Positions 33,430-41,845 of a DNA stretch of 64,000 nt are shown here, in pieces. Numbering within the stretch: position 1 is the stretch's first letter; each line of letters starts with the position of its first letter. A program made the position numbers and the translations under genes. Under the pieces are notes generated by a model that saw only the letters and a program-made list of their open reading frames with translations, did no database searches and was not told the DNA's origin. The stretch is from Cellulophaga sp. F20128 (lineage in GTDB: Bacteria > Bacteroidota > Bacteroidia > Flavobacteriales > Flavobacteriaceae): the NCBI RefSeq assembly GCF_023015805.1, contig NZ_JALKBA010000002.1:62001-126000 (forward strand), in the 5' to 3' direction.

Positions 33430-33711
33430 ATGATTCTAGAGGTTGCTATTTTAAATATTAAGCCTGGGTTTTCGGAAGATTTTGAGAAAAATTTTAAGGA
33501 AGCTCAAAAGATAATTGCAGCAAGCCATGGTTATATTTCACATGAATTAAAAAAGTGCATAGAAGTCAGCAATAAATACATACTATTGGTACAATGGGAG
33601 ACTGTAGAAGATCATGAAGAAGGATTTAGAAAATCTAAGGAATATCAACAATGGAAGGCATTATTGCACCATTATTACAAACCATTTCCAATAGTAGAAC
33701 ATTATATATAA
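33430..33711 (+). CDS. Antibiotic biosynthesis monooxygenase (ABM) domain protein
   Basis: This 93-residue protein has the ABM ferredoxin-like fold pattern: [20 protein letters not shown], a helix, [40 protein letters not shown] and a final strand FPIVEHYI. Such small dimeric proteins include haem-degrading and quinone-modifying monooxygenases, but many have no known substrate. It sits between the two metH halves, 34 bases after the first. Its stop overlaps the start of the second (TAATG), so it is translated with them. A link to methionine synthesis is inferred only from this position. Confidence 0.88.
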   Translation: MILEVAILNIKPGFSEDFEKNFKEAQKIIAASHGYISHELKKCIEVSNKYILLVQWETVEDHEEGFRKSKEYQQWKALLHHYYKPFPIVEHYI

Positions 33712-36431
33712 TGAGTACGAACAACGATCAACAAATACCTAGATTTTTAAAACTAAGTGGATTGGAACCTTTGGTGGTGACACCAGATACCAATTTTGTA
33801 AACGTTGGAGAGCGTACCAATGTGGCAGGTTCTAAAAAGTTTCTACGGTTAATAAAAGAAGAAAATTTTGAAGAGGCCCTAGATATTGCCAGACACCAAG
33901 TAGAAGGTGGGGCGCAGATCATAGATATTAATATGGATGACGGACTTATAGATGGCAAGGAGGCCATGGTTAAGTTCCTAAATCTTGTTATTGCAGAGCC
34001 AGATATTTCTAGAGTGCCCATAATGATCGATAGTTCTAAATGGGAAATTATAGAAGCCGGACTTCAAGTAGTCCAAGGCAAATGTGTGGTAAATTCTATT
34101 AGCCTTAAAGAAGGAGAAGCAGAATTTATTCAGCATGCAAAATTGGTTAAGCGCTATGGTGCAGCAGTCATTGTCATGGCTTTTGATGAGGTGGGGCAGG
34201 CAGATAATTACGAAAGGCGTATAGAAATAGCAAAACGTTCCTATGATGTTTTGGTCAACAAAGTAAAATTTGCACCGGAAGATATTATTTTTGATTTAAA
34301 TATATTTCCCGTGGCCACCGGAATGGATGAGCACAAGCTCAATGCCTTAGATTTTATAAAAGCCACAGCTTGGGTGCGTCAAAACCTACCACATTGTAAT
34401 GTAAGTGGTGGCGTTAGTAATGTGTCGTTCTCGTTTAGAGGAAATAACCCAGTACGAGAAGCCATGCATTCGGTATTTCTATACCATGCCATTCAAGCGG
34501 GTATGAATATGGGGATTGTAAACCCAACCATGTTAGAAGTCTATGACGATATTCCAAAAGATTTATTGGAACGCGTAGAAGACGTTATGCTCAATAGAAG
34601 AGATGATGCTACAGAGCGACTCCTAGATTTTGCAGAAACCGTAATTGGCAAAGCAAAAGAAAATACGGTCGATTTATCGTGGCGTGAAGAACCCATTCAG
34701 AGTAGAATTACCAGAGCCTTGGTAAAAGGAATAGATCAATATATTGTAGAAGATGTTGAAGCAGCACGGCAGGCAGTAGACAAGCCTATAGAGGTTATAG
34801 AAGGGCATTTAATGACAGGGATGAACGTGGTGGGTGATTTGTTCGGTAGCGGAAAAATGTTTTTACCACAGGTGGTAAAATCGGCCCGTGTAATGAAAAA
34901 GGCAGTAGCCTATTTGTTGCCCTATATAGAAGAGGAAAAATTGAGAAATCCGCAAGCAGGAGATTCCAAAAATGCAGGTAAAATACTAATGGCAACCGTT
35001 AAGGGAGATGTGCATGATATTGGTAAAAATATTGTGGGTGTGGTGCTAGCATGTAACAATTACGAGATTGTAGATATGGGGGTGATGGTGCCACCAGAAA
35101 AAATTATTCAAAAAGCAAAAGAAGAACAAGTAGACGTTATTGGATTAAGTGGTTTAATAACACCTTCTTTGGACGAAATGGTATTCTTGGCCAAGGAGAT
35201 GGAGCGCCAAAATTTTAAAGTCCCATTACTTATAGGCGGGGCAACAACAAGTAAGGCGCACACGGCTGTAAAAATAGACCCACAGTATAAAAATGCAGTG
35301 GTTTATGTAAATGACGCCTCACGAGCGGTAACGGTAGTGGGCGATTTATTAAAAAAAGGAACCGCTGAAAAATACAAGGAGACCATAAAATTAGACTACG
35401 AAGAGTTTCGCAAGCAGTTTTTAAAGCGTGGTAAGCATAAAGAATACCTAACCATTGCAGGCGCCAGAAAAAATAAATATCAAATTGATTGGAATACATC
35501 AGAAATTGTAAAACCAAATCAATTGGGGATTCAAGTTATAGAAGCCTATGATTTAAGTAAGTTAAAAGAATTTATTGACTGGACACCCTTCTTTAGAAGC
35601 TGGGAGCTGCACGGAAAATATCCAGCGATCTTAACCGATGAGGTGGTTGGGGAACAGGCAACAGAATTGTTTGGCGAAGCCAAAACCATGTTGAACAAAA
35701 TCATTGATGAAAAATTACTCACAGCCAAAGCTGTTTTTGGACTATTTCCTGCGAATACCATCAATGACGATGATATAGAAGTAAGCGCTCCAAGTGAAGC
35801 AGAGGGGGAAAGTAAAACCTATACGTTTAGAACCCTCCGTCAGCAATTAAAAAAATATGCAGGCAAACCAAATTTTGCCTTGTCAGATTTTATTGCACCC
35901 AAAGAAAGTGGAGTACAGGATTATATAGGCAGTTTTTGTGTGAGTACCGGTTTTGGAGCCGAAGAAATGGCAGAGGAATTTCGGAAGAATTTAGACGATT
36001 ATAACTCTATCATGGTAAAGGCGTTAGCAGACCGTTTAGCGGAAGCTTTTGCTGAGTGTTTGCACAAAGAAATTCGATTAAAACACTGGGGTTATGCTAC
36101 GGATGAAACCTTAGACAACGAGGCTTTAATCAAAGAAGAATACAAAGGCATTAGGCCCGCACCAGGATATCCTGCTTGCCCAGATCATTTAGAAAAACCA
36201 ACCATATGGGAGCTTTTAAATGTAAAAGAAGCCATTGGGGTAGAACTAACAGATAGTATGGCGATGTGGCCAGCAGCATCGGTTTCTGGGTATTATTTCG
36301 GAAATCCGGAAGCACGCTATTTTGGAGTAGGAAAAATAAAGGAAGATCAAGTAGCAGATTTTGCAACGCGAAAAAATATAGAATTAGAAGTCGCTTTACG
36401 ATGGCTAGCACCAAATATTGCGGACGATTAA
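33711..36431 (+). CDS. metH: Methionine synthase, folate/cobalamin/reactivation subunit (MetH C-terminal half)
   Basis: This 906-residue protein carries the remaining MetH modules. The methyltetrahydrofolate (pterin) domain spans about 10-290 ([30 protein letters not shown]). The cap and cobalamin domain span about 310-560, with the cobalt-ligand motif [12 protein letters not shown] and [13 protein letters not shown]. The SAM-binding reactivation domain spans about 570-906 ([12 protein letters not shown]). I start at the ATG overlapping the ABM gene stop (TAATG); a longer reading from 33651 would overlap that gene. Just before the reactivation domain a short stretch, [10 protein letters not shown], resembles a translated dispersed repeat. 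It works with the subunit encoded at 32394. Confidence 0.95.
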   Translation: MSTNNDQQIPRFLKLSGLEPLVVTPDTNFVNVGERTNVAGSKKFLRLIKEENFEEALDIARHQVEGGAQIIDINMDDGLIDGKEAMVKFLNLVIAEPDISRVPIMIDSSKWEIIEAGLQVVQGKCVVNSISLKEGEAEFIQHAKLVKRYGAAVIVMAFDEVGQADNYERRIEIAKRSYDVLVNKVKFAPEDIIFDLNIFPVATGMDEHKLNALDFIKATAWVRQNLPHCNVSGGVSNVSFSFRGNNPVREAMHSVFLYHAIQAGMNMGIVNPTMLEVYDDIPKDLLERVEDVMLNRRDDATERLLDFAETVIGKAKENTVDLSWREEPIQSRITRALVKGIDQYIVEDVEAARQAVDKPIEVIEGHLMTGMNVVGDLFGSGKMFLPQVVKSARVMKKAVAYLLPYIEEEKLRNPQAGDSKNAGKILMATVKGDVHDIGKNIVGVVLACNNYEIVDMGVMVPPEKIIQKAKEEQVDVIGLSGLITPSLDEMVFLAKEMERQNFKVPLLIGGATTSKAHTAVKIDPQYKNAVVYVNDASRAVTVVGDLLKKGTAEKYKETIKLDYEEFRKQFLKRGKHKEYLTIAGARKNKYQIDWNTSEIVKPNQLGIQVIEAYDLSKLKEFIDWTPFFRSWELHGKYPAILTDEVVGEQATELFGEAKTMLNKIIDEKLLTAKAVFGLFPANTINDDDIEVSAPSEAEGESKTYTFRTLRQQLKKYAGKPNFALSDFIAPKESGVQDYIGSFCVSTGFGAEEMAEEFRKNLDDYNSIMVKALADRLAEAFAECLHKEIRLKHWGYATDETLDNEALIKEEYKGIRPAPGYPACPDHLEKPTIWELLNVKEAIGVELTDSMAMWPAASVSGYYFGNPEARYFGVGKIKEDQVADFATRKNIELEVALRWLAPNIADD

Positions 36432-36443
36432 AATAGCGGTATT

Positions 36444-36551
36444 GCGTTAGGGATAGAGGTATTGTTGAAGCTATTGTAATGTGGGCACTGAGCGTAGCCG
36501 AAGTGCAAGCATTAAAAAGCGACTACCGATAGCCCGACCGATAGGAACGCC
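36444..36551 (+). repeat. Structured dispersed repeat, right copy (+ orientation)
   Basis: This shows the same ordered blocks as 32210-32344: GCGTTAGGGAT, ATTGTTGAAGCT, GCACTGAGCGTAGCCGAAGT (whose ends GCACT/AGTGC form a hairpin), GCATTAAAAAGCGACTACC, TAGCCCGACC, and GGAACGCC. It lies between metH and metF. The internal block is the short repeat found around the GIY-YIG pseudogene. Confidence 0.88.
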
Positions 36552-36573
36552 AAAAAAGAGATAATATAGACAG

Positions 36574-37527
36574 ATGAAAGTAACGGATCACATCACAAAC
36601 GCAAAGGGAAAAACATTGTTCTCTTTTGAAATTATTCCGCCAGTAAAAGGAAGGAACATTCAGGAATTATACAATAATATAGACCCCTTAATGGAGTTTA
36701 AGCCTCCGTTTATTGATGTTACAACCTCTAGGGAAGAGTATATTTATATAGACCGGGATGGGTTGTTAGATAAAAAACTAACGCGCATGCGCCCGGGTAC
36801 CGTGGGTATCTGTGCCTCTATAAAACACAAATACAATGTAGATACTGTACCGCATGTGCTTTGTGGTGGATTTACAAGAGAAGAAACAGAGTACCTTTTG
36901 GTAGATTGTCATTACCTAGGTATAGATAATGTGATGGCCTTGCGCGGAGATGCCATGCGAGAAGAACAATATTTTGAACCTACCAAAGGCGGACACCAAT
37001 ACGCTGTAAGTTTGGTAGATCAGATTCAGAAATTAAATTGTGGTTCCTATCTACATGAAGTGATAGAAACAGATAATTGTGCAGATTTTTGTATCGGAGT
37101 TGCCGGTTATCCTGAAAAACACATGGAAGCTCCTTCTCTATTGTCCGACTTAAAACGCTTGAAACAAAAAGTAGATGCTGGGGCAGATTATGTGGTAACC
37201 CAGATGTTTTTTAATAACGAAAAGTACTTTGAGTTTGTTGCCGCTGCCAAAGATTTTGGTATTAATGTACCTATAATTCCAGGGATTAAACCCATTGCTG
37301 TAAAAAGACATTTGCAATTATTGCCACAGGTATTTAAAATAGACCTGCCACAAGACTTAATAGATGGGGTAGAAAATTGTAAGGATAATAAAGCGGTGCG
37401 CCAAGTAGGTATAGAGTGGGCCATACAGCAATCCAAAGAATTAAAAGCAGCGGGAGTTCCGGTATTGCATTACTATTCTATGGGGAAATCTGATAATATT
37501 AAAGCGATTGCTCAGGAGATTTTTTAA
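36574..37527 (+). CDS. metF: Methylenetetrahydrofolate reductase (MetF)
   Basis: This 317-residue flavoenzyme reduces 5,10-methylene- to 5-methyl-tetrahydrofolate, the methyl donor for MetH. Family stretches include LFSFEIIPPVKGRN with the catalytic Glu, FIDVTTSREEY, LRGDAMREEQYFEPTKGG, VGVAGYPEKHMEAP-like CIGVAGYPEKHMEAPS, GADYVVTQMFF and IPIIPGIKPI. Length is in the usual 290-320 range. It follows metH by 140 bases that contain a dispersed repeat, and probably shares its transcript and SAM control. Confidence 0.96.
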   Translation: MKVTDHITNAKGKTLFSFEIIPPVKGRNIQELYNNIDPLMEFKPPFIDVTTSREEYIYIDRDGLLDKKLTRMRPGTVGICASIKHKYNVDTVPHVLCGGFTREETEYLLVDCHYLGIDNVMALRGDAMREEQYFEPTKGGHQYAVSLVDQIQKLNCGSYLHEVIETDNCADFCIGVAGYPEKHMEAPSLLSDLKRLKQKVDAGADYVVTQMFFNNEKYFEFVAAAKDFGINVPIIPGIKPIAVKRHLQLLPQVFKIDLPQDLIDGVENCKDNKAVRQVGIEWAIQQSKELKAAGVPVLHYYSMGKSDNIKAIAQEIF

Positions 37528-37591
37528 GAGGTAGATTTTGATGGTTTAATTTTGAATGTCTAGTCTATAGTTATCCATCAACTAAAATCCC

Positions 37592-37599
37592 TACTTTTG
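37592..37599 (+). promoter_or_regulatory. -7 promoter element before lipid A deacylase gene
   Basis: TACTTTTG is an exact consensus match that ends seven bases before the ATG, again predicting a very short or absent leader. Confidence 0.5.
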
Positions 37600-37605
37600 C
37601 ACGCA

Positions 37606-38694
37606 ATGAAAATAAAATTTCTCTTTTTAACGCTGTTTTCAATAGGCTGTTATGCACAGCAAAACAGTAAAATTGTTGTAGATGCCAATCAGTTTTATGG
37701 CTCTATATTGCTACATAATAATGATATTTCACATTTAATTAAGGCGCATCCTGCGGGTTTAATTCTAAGTTACAATAGAAAAACCTACGGTGCTGAGGCA
37801 TGGGAGCAACATTTTAACTATCCAGATGTAGGCTTTTCCTTTGTATATCAGGATATGAATAATAGTACCTTGGGAAAAAATTACAGTGTGTATGCCCACT
37901 ATAATTTTTACTTTTTAAAGCGTAATATTCAATTTAGAATGGGGCAAGGTATCGCCTATACCACCAACCCCTACAACAAGGAAACCAATTTTAGGAACAA
38001 TGCCTACGGATCTCACTTTATGAGTTCTACCTATTTGATGTTGAATTATCAGAAGGAAAATATATACAAAGGATTAGGATTTAAGGCAGGAATTTCAGTC
38101 ATTCATTATTCCAATGCTAATTTTAAAGCCCCGAATACCTCTACCAATACCTTTGCCTTTAATGCGGGACTTACCTATGATTTGGATGGGGGAGAAAAGA
38201 TTGAGTATACAACCATAGCAGATACTACAGATTTTAAAGAACCTGTGCATTACAATTTTGTTTTTAGAGGCGGATTAAATGAGAGTGATGTTATTAATAT
38301 GGGGCAATCACCCTTTTATATTTTGTCGGCCTATGCCGACAAACGAATTGGAAGAAAAAGCGGTTTGCAAATTGGCGCAGATGTGTTTTTCTCTAACTTT
38401 TTAAAAGAATTAATCGTTTATAAATCCATTGCCTTTCCGGAGTTGAATGTGCAGCCCAATGACGATTATAAAAGAGTAGGTGTGTTTTTAGGACATGAGT
38501 TGTATATTAATGAAATGTCTGTGATCACCCAGTTGGGGTATTATGTTTATTATCCGTTTGATTTTGAAGGTAGGGTATACAATAGAATTGGATTAAAACG
38601 TTATTTTGGAAATAAAGTATTTGGAGCAATAACCTTAAAATCGCACGGAGCCAAGGCAGAAGCGGTTGAATTTGGTGTAGGTATTAGATGGTAA
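37606..38694 (+). CDS. Acyloxyacyl hydrolase / lipid A 3-O-deacylase (PagL-like)
   Basis: This 362-residue outer-membrane protein has a signal peptide (about 1-18, ending GCYAQ) and a beta-barrel of aromatic strands. The stretch AGISVIHYSNANFKAPN holds the His-x-Ser pair of the PagL catalytic site, followed by TNTFAFNAGLTYDL. The protein is longer than classical PagL (~170 residues), as usual in Bacteroidota. I use the ATG at 37606 over a TTG nine bases upstream. It would remove an acyl chain from lipid A at the cell surface. The lipoprotein gene downstream is four bases away. Confidence 0.82.
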   Translation: MKIKFLFLTLFSIGCYAQQNSKIVVDANQFYGSILLHNNDISHLIKAHPAGLILSYNRKTYGAEAWEQHFNYPDVGFSFVYQDMNNSTLGKNYSVYAHYNFYFLKRNIQFRMGQGIAYTTNPYNKETNFRNNAYGSHFMSSTYLMLNYQKENIYKGLGFKAGISVIHYSNANFKAPNTSTNTFAFNAGLTYDLDGGEKIEYTTIADTTDFKEPVHYNFVFRGGLNESDVINMGQSPFYILSAYADKRIGRKSGLQIGADVFFSNFLKELIVYKSIAFPELNVQPNDDYKRVGVFLGHELYINEMSVITQLGYYVYYPFDFEGRVYNRIGLKRYFGNKVFGAITLKSHGAKAEAVEFGVGIRW

Positions 38695-38698
38695 TGGT

Positions 38699-39463
38699 AT
38701 GAAGATAATGAATAGATTGGTATTGTTTTTTGGTATTGCAATTGGGTTTTTAGGTTGCAATAGTGAACATGTGTCTGATTGTTTTCAGAATGCAGGAGCA
38801 ATAATGCGGGAGGAAATTTCAGTTCCAGATTTTTCAAAGATTATCGTTTTTGAAAATATAGAACTCATAGTAAAACAAGGACTGGAACAGAAAGTTGAAG
38901 TAGAAACAGGCGAGTTTCTTCGCAATGATATTAGCGCAGTTGTTGAAGATGGGAGATTGGTTTTACGTAACAGTAACGCTTGTAATTTTACACGAGAGTA
39001 TGGGATTACCAAATTTTATATTACGTCTCCTAATATTACAGAAATTAGAAGTAGCACCGGTTTAGATATTAGTAGTGACGGGGTGTTGACCTATAATTCT
39101 TTAGTGCTAGTATCTGAAAGTTTTAACAATCCTGAAACAGATTCTACCAGTGGCTTGTTTAATTTGGAAATACAAAACACTACGGTCTCAATTGTCTCCA
39201 ATGGGTTGGCTTATTTTAAGTTAAATGGAAGTACGGAGAATTTTAACATCACCTTTGCAGCGGGTGATTCTAGACTGAGTGCAGAAAATTTAGTAGCGCA
39301 GAACGTACGTGTAAATCATAGAAGCTCTAACGATATGCTGGTAAATCCGCAAGTAGCTATCAGTGGAGAAATTAGGGGAACCGGAGATGTGATCAGTTTT
39401 ACAGAACCACCATCGGTAACCGTAACCGAATTGTACAAAGGAAGACTGATCTTTAGAAATTAA
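38699..39463 (+). CDS. GIN-domain (DUF2807) lipoprotein
   Basis: This 254-residue exported lipoprotein has a signal ending GFLGCNSE with the lipid-modified Cys near residue 20. The mature part is a GIN/DUF2807 beta-helix-like domain (FSKIIVFENIELIVKQGLEQ, then FYITSPNITEIRSSTGLDIS). Such domains are common in Bacteroidota and have no proven function; they are thought to be surface or periplasmic binding modules. Two in-frame ATGs (38699 and 38708) are possible. It lies between the deacylase and serine hydrolase genes with 4- and 9-base gaps, so the three are likely one operon. Confidence 0.82.
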   Translation: MKIMNRLVLFFGIAIGFLGCNSEHVSDCFQNAGAIMREEISVPDFSKIIVFENIELIVKQGLEQKVEVETGEFLRNDISAVVEDGRLVLRNSNACNFTREYGITKFYITSPNITEIRSSTGLDISSDGVLTYNSLVLVSESFNNPETDSTSGLFNLEIQNTTVSIVSNGLAYFKLNGSTENFNITFAAGDSRLSAENLVAQNVRVNHRSSNDMLVNPQVAISGEIRGTGDVISFTEPPSVTVTELYKGRLIFRN

Positions 39464-39472
39464 TACACTAGT

Positions 39473-40555
39473 GTGAAATCATTATTCGCTTTCCTAAAAG
39501 GCTTCTTAAGAGGGTCAAAATTACTCCAAAAAGGAAAAACTACTGCATTTGAAGAAGCTGATGCGTTGCTTCAGTCTTTGATCACTGAAAACAAAGTTCC
39601 AGGGATATCAATTGCGGTATCCAAGGGCAATCAAATCATTTTTGAAAAAGGCTATGGTTTTGCAGATCTTGAAAATAAAATTCCGGTTATTCCCCAAGAA
39701 ACTATTTTTAGAATAGCAAGTGTTTCCAAACCTATTGCAGCTACAGCTTTGGCTATATTGGTAGCTGAAGGTAAAATAGATTTGGATGCCTCGTTTTATA
39801 ACTATGTTCCGTATTATCCCAAAAAAGAGTTCGATTTTAGTATTCGGCAATTGGCAAGTCATACTGCCGGTATTCGAGGGTATCGGGGTACAGAATATGG
39901 CTTAAATAAACCGTACACCATAGAAGACAGTCTCGTGATTTTTAAGGATGATGACCTATTGTTTAAACCGGGTACTGCGTATCAGTATACCAGTTATGAT
40001 TGGGTGTTAATTTCCTTAGCCATACAAGAGGCAAGCGGAATGCCCTTTGAAAAATATGTGCAAGAAAAGGTGTTGCAGCCCTTGCAGATGTTCAATACCT
40101 TTCCGGAAGTAATAGGAAATTCTAAGTCGAATACAACAAAATTTTATACTAAAAATAGGACAGGCTTTAGAAAGGCAATGTCGGTAAATAATTTTTTTAA
40201 GCTGGCAGGTGGCGGGTATTTGTCCACCACCTCAGATATTCTAAAATTAGGGAACGCATTTCTAAACAATTCTCTGATTCCTGAAAGCATAAAAGATGCG
40301 TTTTTAACCGCAGCAACCATAAATGGAGTATCTACCTATTACGGCTTGGGTTGGCAGGTTAGTTCAGATGTTATGGGTAGAACCTATTATGGGCATATAG
40401 GAAATGGGGTAGGAGGCTACTCTAATTTTTTTGTATATCCCAAAGAAGAGGTGGTGGTTTGTATTTTAACCAATGGCACCAATCCTAATATCCAGGAAGT
40501 TCTGGATAGGGTGGTAGAAATGTTTGTGGCTAAAACCAAAGAGACTATCCAGTAA
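39473..40555 (+). CDS. Serine hydrolase of the beta-lactamase / class C family
   Basis: This 360-residue serine hydrolase has the acylation motif SVSK (near 88-91), the Tyr-x-Ser variant in YTSYDW and a late GHIGNGVGGYSN in place of the KTG box. This fits the beta-lactamase/esterase/peptidase family, whose members here are usually D-aminopeptidase- or esterase-like and not resistance enzymes. No clear signal peptide is seen; the N-terminus is basic and moderately hydrophobic. The start is GTG at 39473. Its last codons overlap the 3' end of convergent gldA by 11 bases. Confidence 0.88.
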   Translation: MKSLFAFLKGFLRGSKLLQKGKTTAFEEADALLQSLITENKVPGISIAVSKGNQIIFEKGYGFADLENKIPVIPQETIFRIASVSKPIAATALAILVAEGKIDLDASFYNYVPYYPKKEFDFSIRQLASHTAGIRGYRGTEYGLNKPYTIEDSLVIFKDDDLLFKPGTAYQYTSYDWVLISLAIQEASGMPFEKYVQEKVLQPLQMFNTFPEVIGNSKSNTTKFYTKNRTGFRKAMSVNNFFKLAGGGYLSTTSDILKLGNAFLNNSLIPESIKDAFLTAATINGVSTYYGLGWQVSSDVMGRTYYGHIGNGVGGYSNFFVYPKEEVVVCILTNGTNPNIQEVLDRVVEMFVAKTKETIQ

Positions 40556-41435
40556 TCTCCGTAAACAAACTTTCAAGATTTTTATTCTTTCTACTTAATT
40601 GAAGTGTTTTTAACTGATTGTCATGTGCAAAATCGAACACTACGGGTCGCATATCTTTTGTGGTGTCAAAAACAATTTCATAGACAAAACCTCCAGTATT
40701 TTTTGCCTGCACTACATGGGGTAATTTTTGCAATAGTTGTTCTTCAACCCGATAATCAAATTCCACCTCAATTACCTGTTCTTGATTTTCGCGCAAGTCG
40801 GTTAGTTTTTTATCAGCCACGATAACCCCTTTGTCTATTATGACTACACGATCACATACCGCTTCCACCTCTTTCATAATGTGTGTAGATAGTAAAATGG
40901 TTTTTTCTTTTCCGATGTCCTTGATCAGTTTCCGAATTTCCAACAACTGATTTGGGTCCAAACCCGTTGTAGGTTCGTCTAAAATTAAAACTTCTGGGTT
41001 GTGTAACAAAGCAGCGGCCAACCCAACCCGTTGCCTATAGCCTTTGGATAATTGTTCAATTTTTTTATGTGCCTCTGGCGTAAGCCCGGTTTGTGCTATA
41101 ACTTCTGCAATTCTTTCTTTGGGTACATTGTATACATTAGCATTAAAAGCTAAATACTCTTTTACATACATATCTAAATACAACGGATTGTGTTCTGGCA
41201 AATACCCAATGCTTTTTTGTACATTGATTTTGTCGGTAACATTGTAGTTATTTACTGCCGCTTCCCCGCTATCTGCCAATATATAAGTGGTAAGGATTTT
41301 CATTAAGGTAGATTTACCTGCTCCATTAGGGCCAAGAAAGCCAACAATTTCCCCTTTATTTATATTGAAAGACACCTTATTTAGTGCTTTTTGGGTTCCA
41401 AAATTTTTGCAAATATTCTCTACGGAAATAGACAT
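40545..41435 (-). CDS. gldA: Gliding-motility ABC transporter ATPase (GldA)
   Basis: This 296-residue ABC ATPase has Walker A GPNGAGKST (near 35-43), the signature LSKGYRQRV, Walker B VLILDEPTTGLD and switch His in LLSTHIM. The C-terminal ~75 residues (ending SRKNKNLESLFTEITG) match the GldA type. With the membrane proteins GldF and GldG, which are not in this window, it forms the transporter associated with gliding in flavobacteria. It is transcribed alone toward the serine hydrolase gene. Confidence 0.92.
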   Translation of the reverse strand: MSISVENICKNFGTQKALNKVSFNINKGEIVGFLGPNGAGKSTLMKILTTYILADSGEAAVNNYNVTDKINVQKSIGYLPEHNPLYLDMYVKEYLAFNANVYNVPKERIAEVIAQTGLTPEAHKKIEQLSKGYRQRVGLAAALLHNPEVLILDEPTTGLDPNQLLEIRKLIKDIGKEKTILLSTHIMKEVEAVCDRVVIIDKGVIVADKKLTDLRENQEQVIEVEFDYRVEEQLLQKLPHVVQAKNTGGFVYEIVFDTTKDMRPVVFDFAHDNQLKTLQLSRKNKNLESLFTEITG

Positions 41436-41643
41436 AGCTATAGATTTTCATCAAAAATAATGTAAATAATACAAAACTCAGTTGTAAAATTGTAATTCAA
41501 TAATTTGTTGGAAATACCGTCTTTCCCCATTGTTTCGTTAACAAAACCTTAACATTTTAAAAAAACGTCTTTTAATTTTTTGTTAAAAAAATACATAAGG
41601 ATATTAAATATTGTGTTAGGTTTAAAAAAAATGTAGGATAAAA

Positions 41644-41673
41644 TTTGTTTTTTAAATTTAATAACTACCTTAG
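41644..41673 (+). promoter_or_regulatory. Promoter of the pheA leader transcript
   Basis: TTTG (41644-41647), 18 bases, and TACCTTAG (41666-41673, one mismatch to TAnnTTTG) place the start near 41678, 15 bases before the leader peptide ATG. The rest of the 257-base gldA-leader gap shows only AT-rich sequence. Confidence 0.6.
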
Positions 41674-41692
41674 CCCCATAATTATAAGAATA

Positions 41693-41749
41693 ATGAATAC
41701 AAGATATTTCTGGAACGGTTTTTATTTTTACTTCTTTAAGAGAGGTTAG
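41693..41749 (+). CDS. Aromatic-rich leader peptide of the pheA operon
   Basis: ATG to TAG encodes 18 residues, MNTRYFWNGFYFYFFKRG. Nine of 18 are aromatic (five Phe, three Tyr, one Trp). It lies between a promoter and an intrinsic terminator directly upstream of prephenate dehydratase. The stop codon overlaps GGGACT (41749-41754), which can pair with AGTCCC (41789-41794), the left arm of the terminator. That is the geometry of ribosome-controlled attenuation: stalling on Phe/Tyr codons leaves GGGACT free to disrupt the terminator. It is too small for ordinary gene finders. Confidence 0.85.
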   Translation: MNTRYFWNGFYFYFFKRG

Positions 41750-41815
41750 GGACTGTTGTAATATTTTGTAATATAGATATAATAAAAAAGTCCCGTGAAA
41801 AACGGGACTTTTTTT
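41749..41815 (+). terminator. Attenuator (terminator and antiterminator) before pheA
   Basis: The terminator stem AAGTCCCGT / ACGGGACTT (41788-41796 with 41802-41810) has a five-base loop, is extended by A-T pairs, and is followed by a T run to 41815. The alternative pairing GGGACT (41749-41754) with AGTCCC (41789-41794) would break it. The stem ends 31 bases before the pheA ATG. Confidence 0.88.
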
Positions 41816-41845
41816 ATGCTTAAAAATAATAGGATAAGAATAGAA

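Noticed and set aside
33651-33710. Longer start for the MetH C-terminal half
   Set aside because: The extra 20 codons overlap the ABM gene in another frame and have no MetH similarity; the TAATG start at 33711 fits better.
39473-40555. Serine hydrolase as an antibiotic-resistance beta-lactamase
   Set aside because: The KTG motif is replaced by HIGNGVGG and the Tyr motif is a variant, so a housekeeping esterase or peptidase role is more likely.
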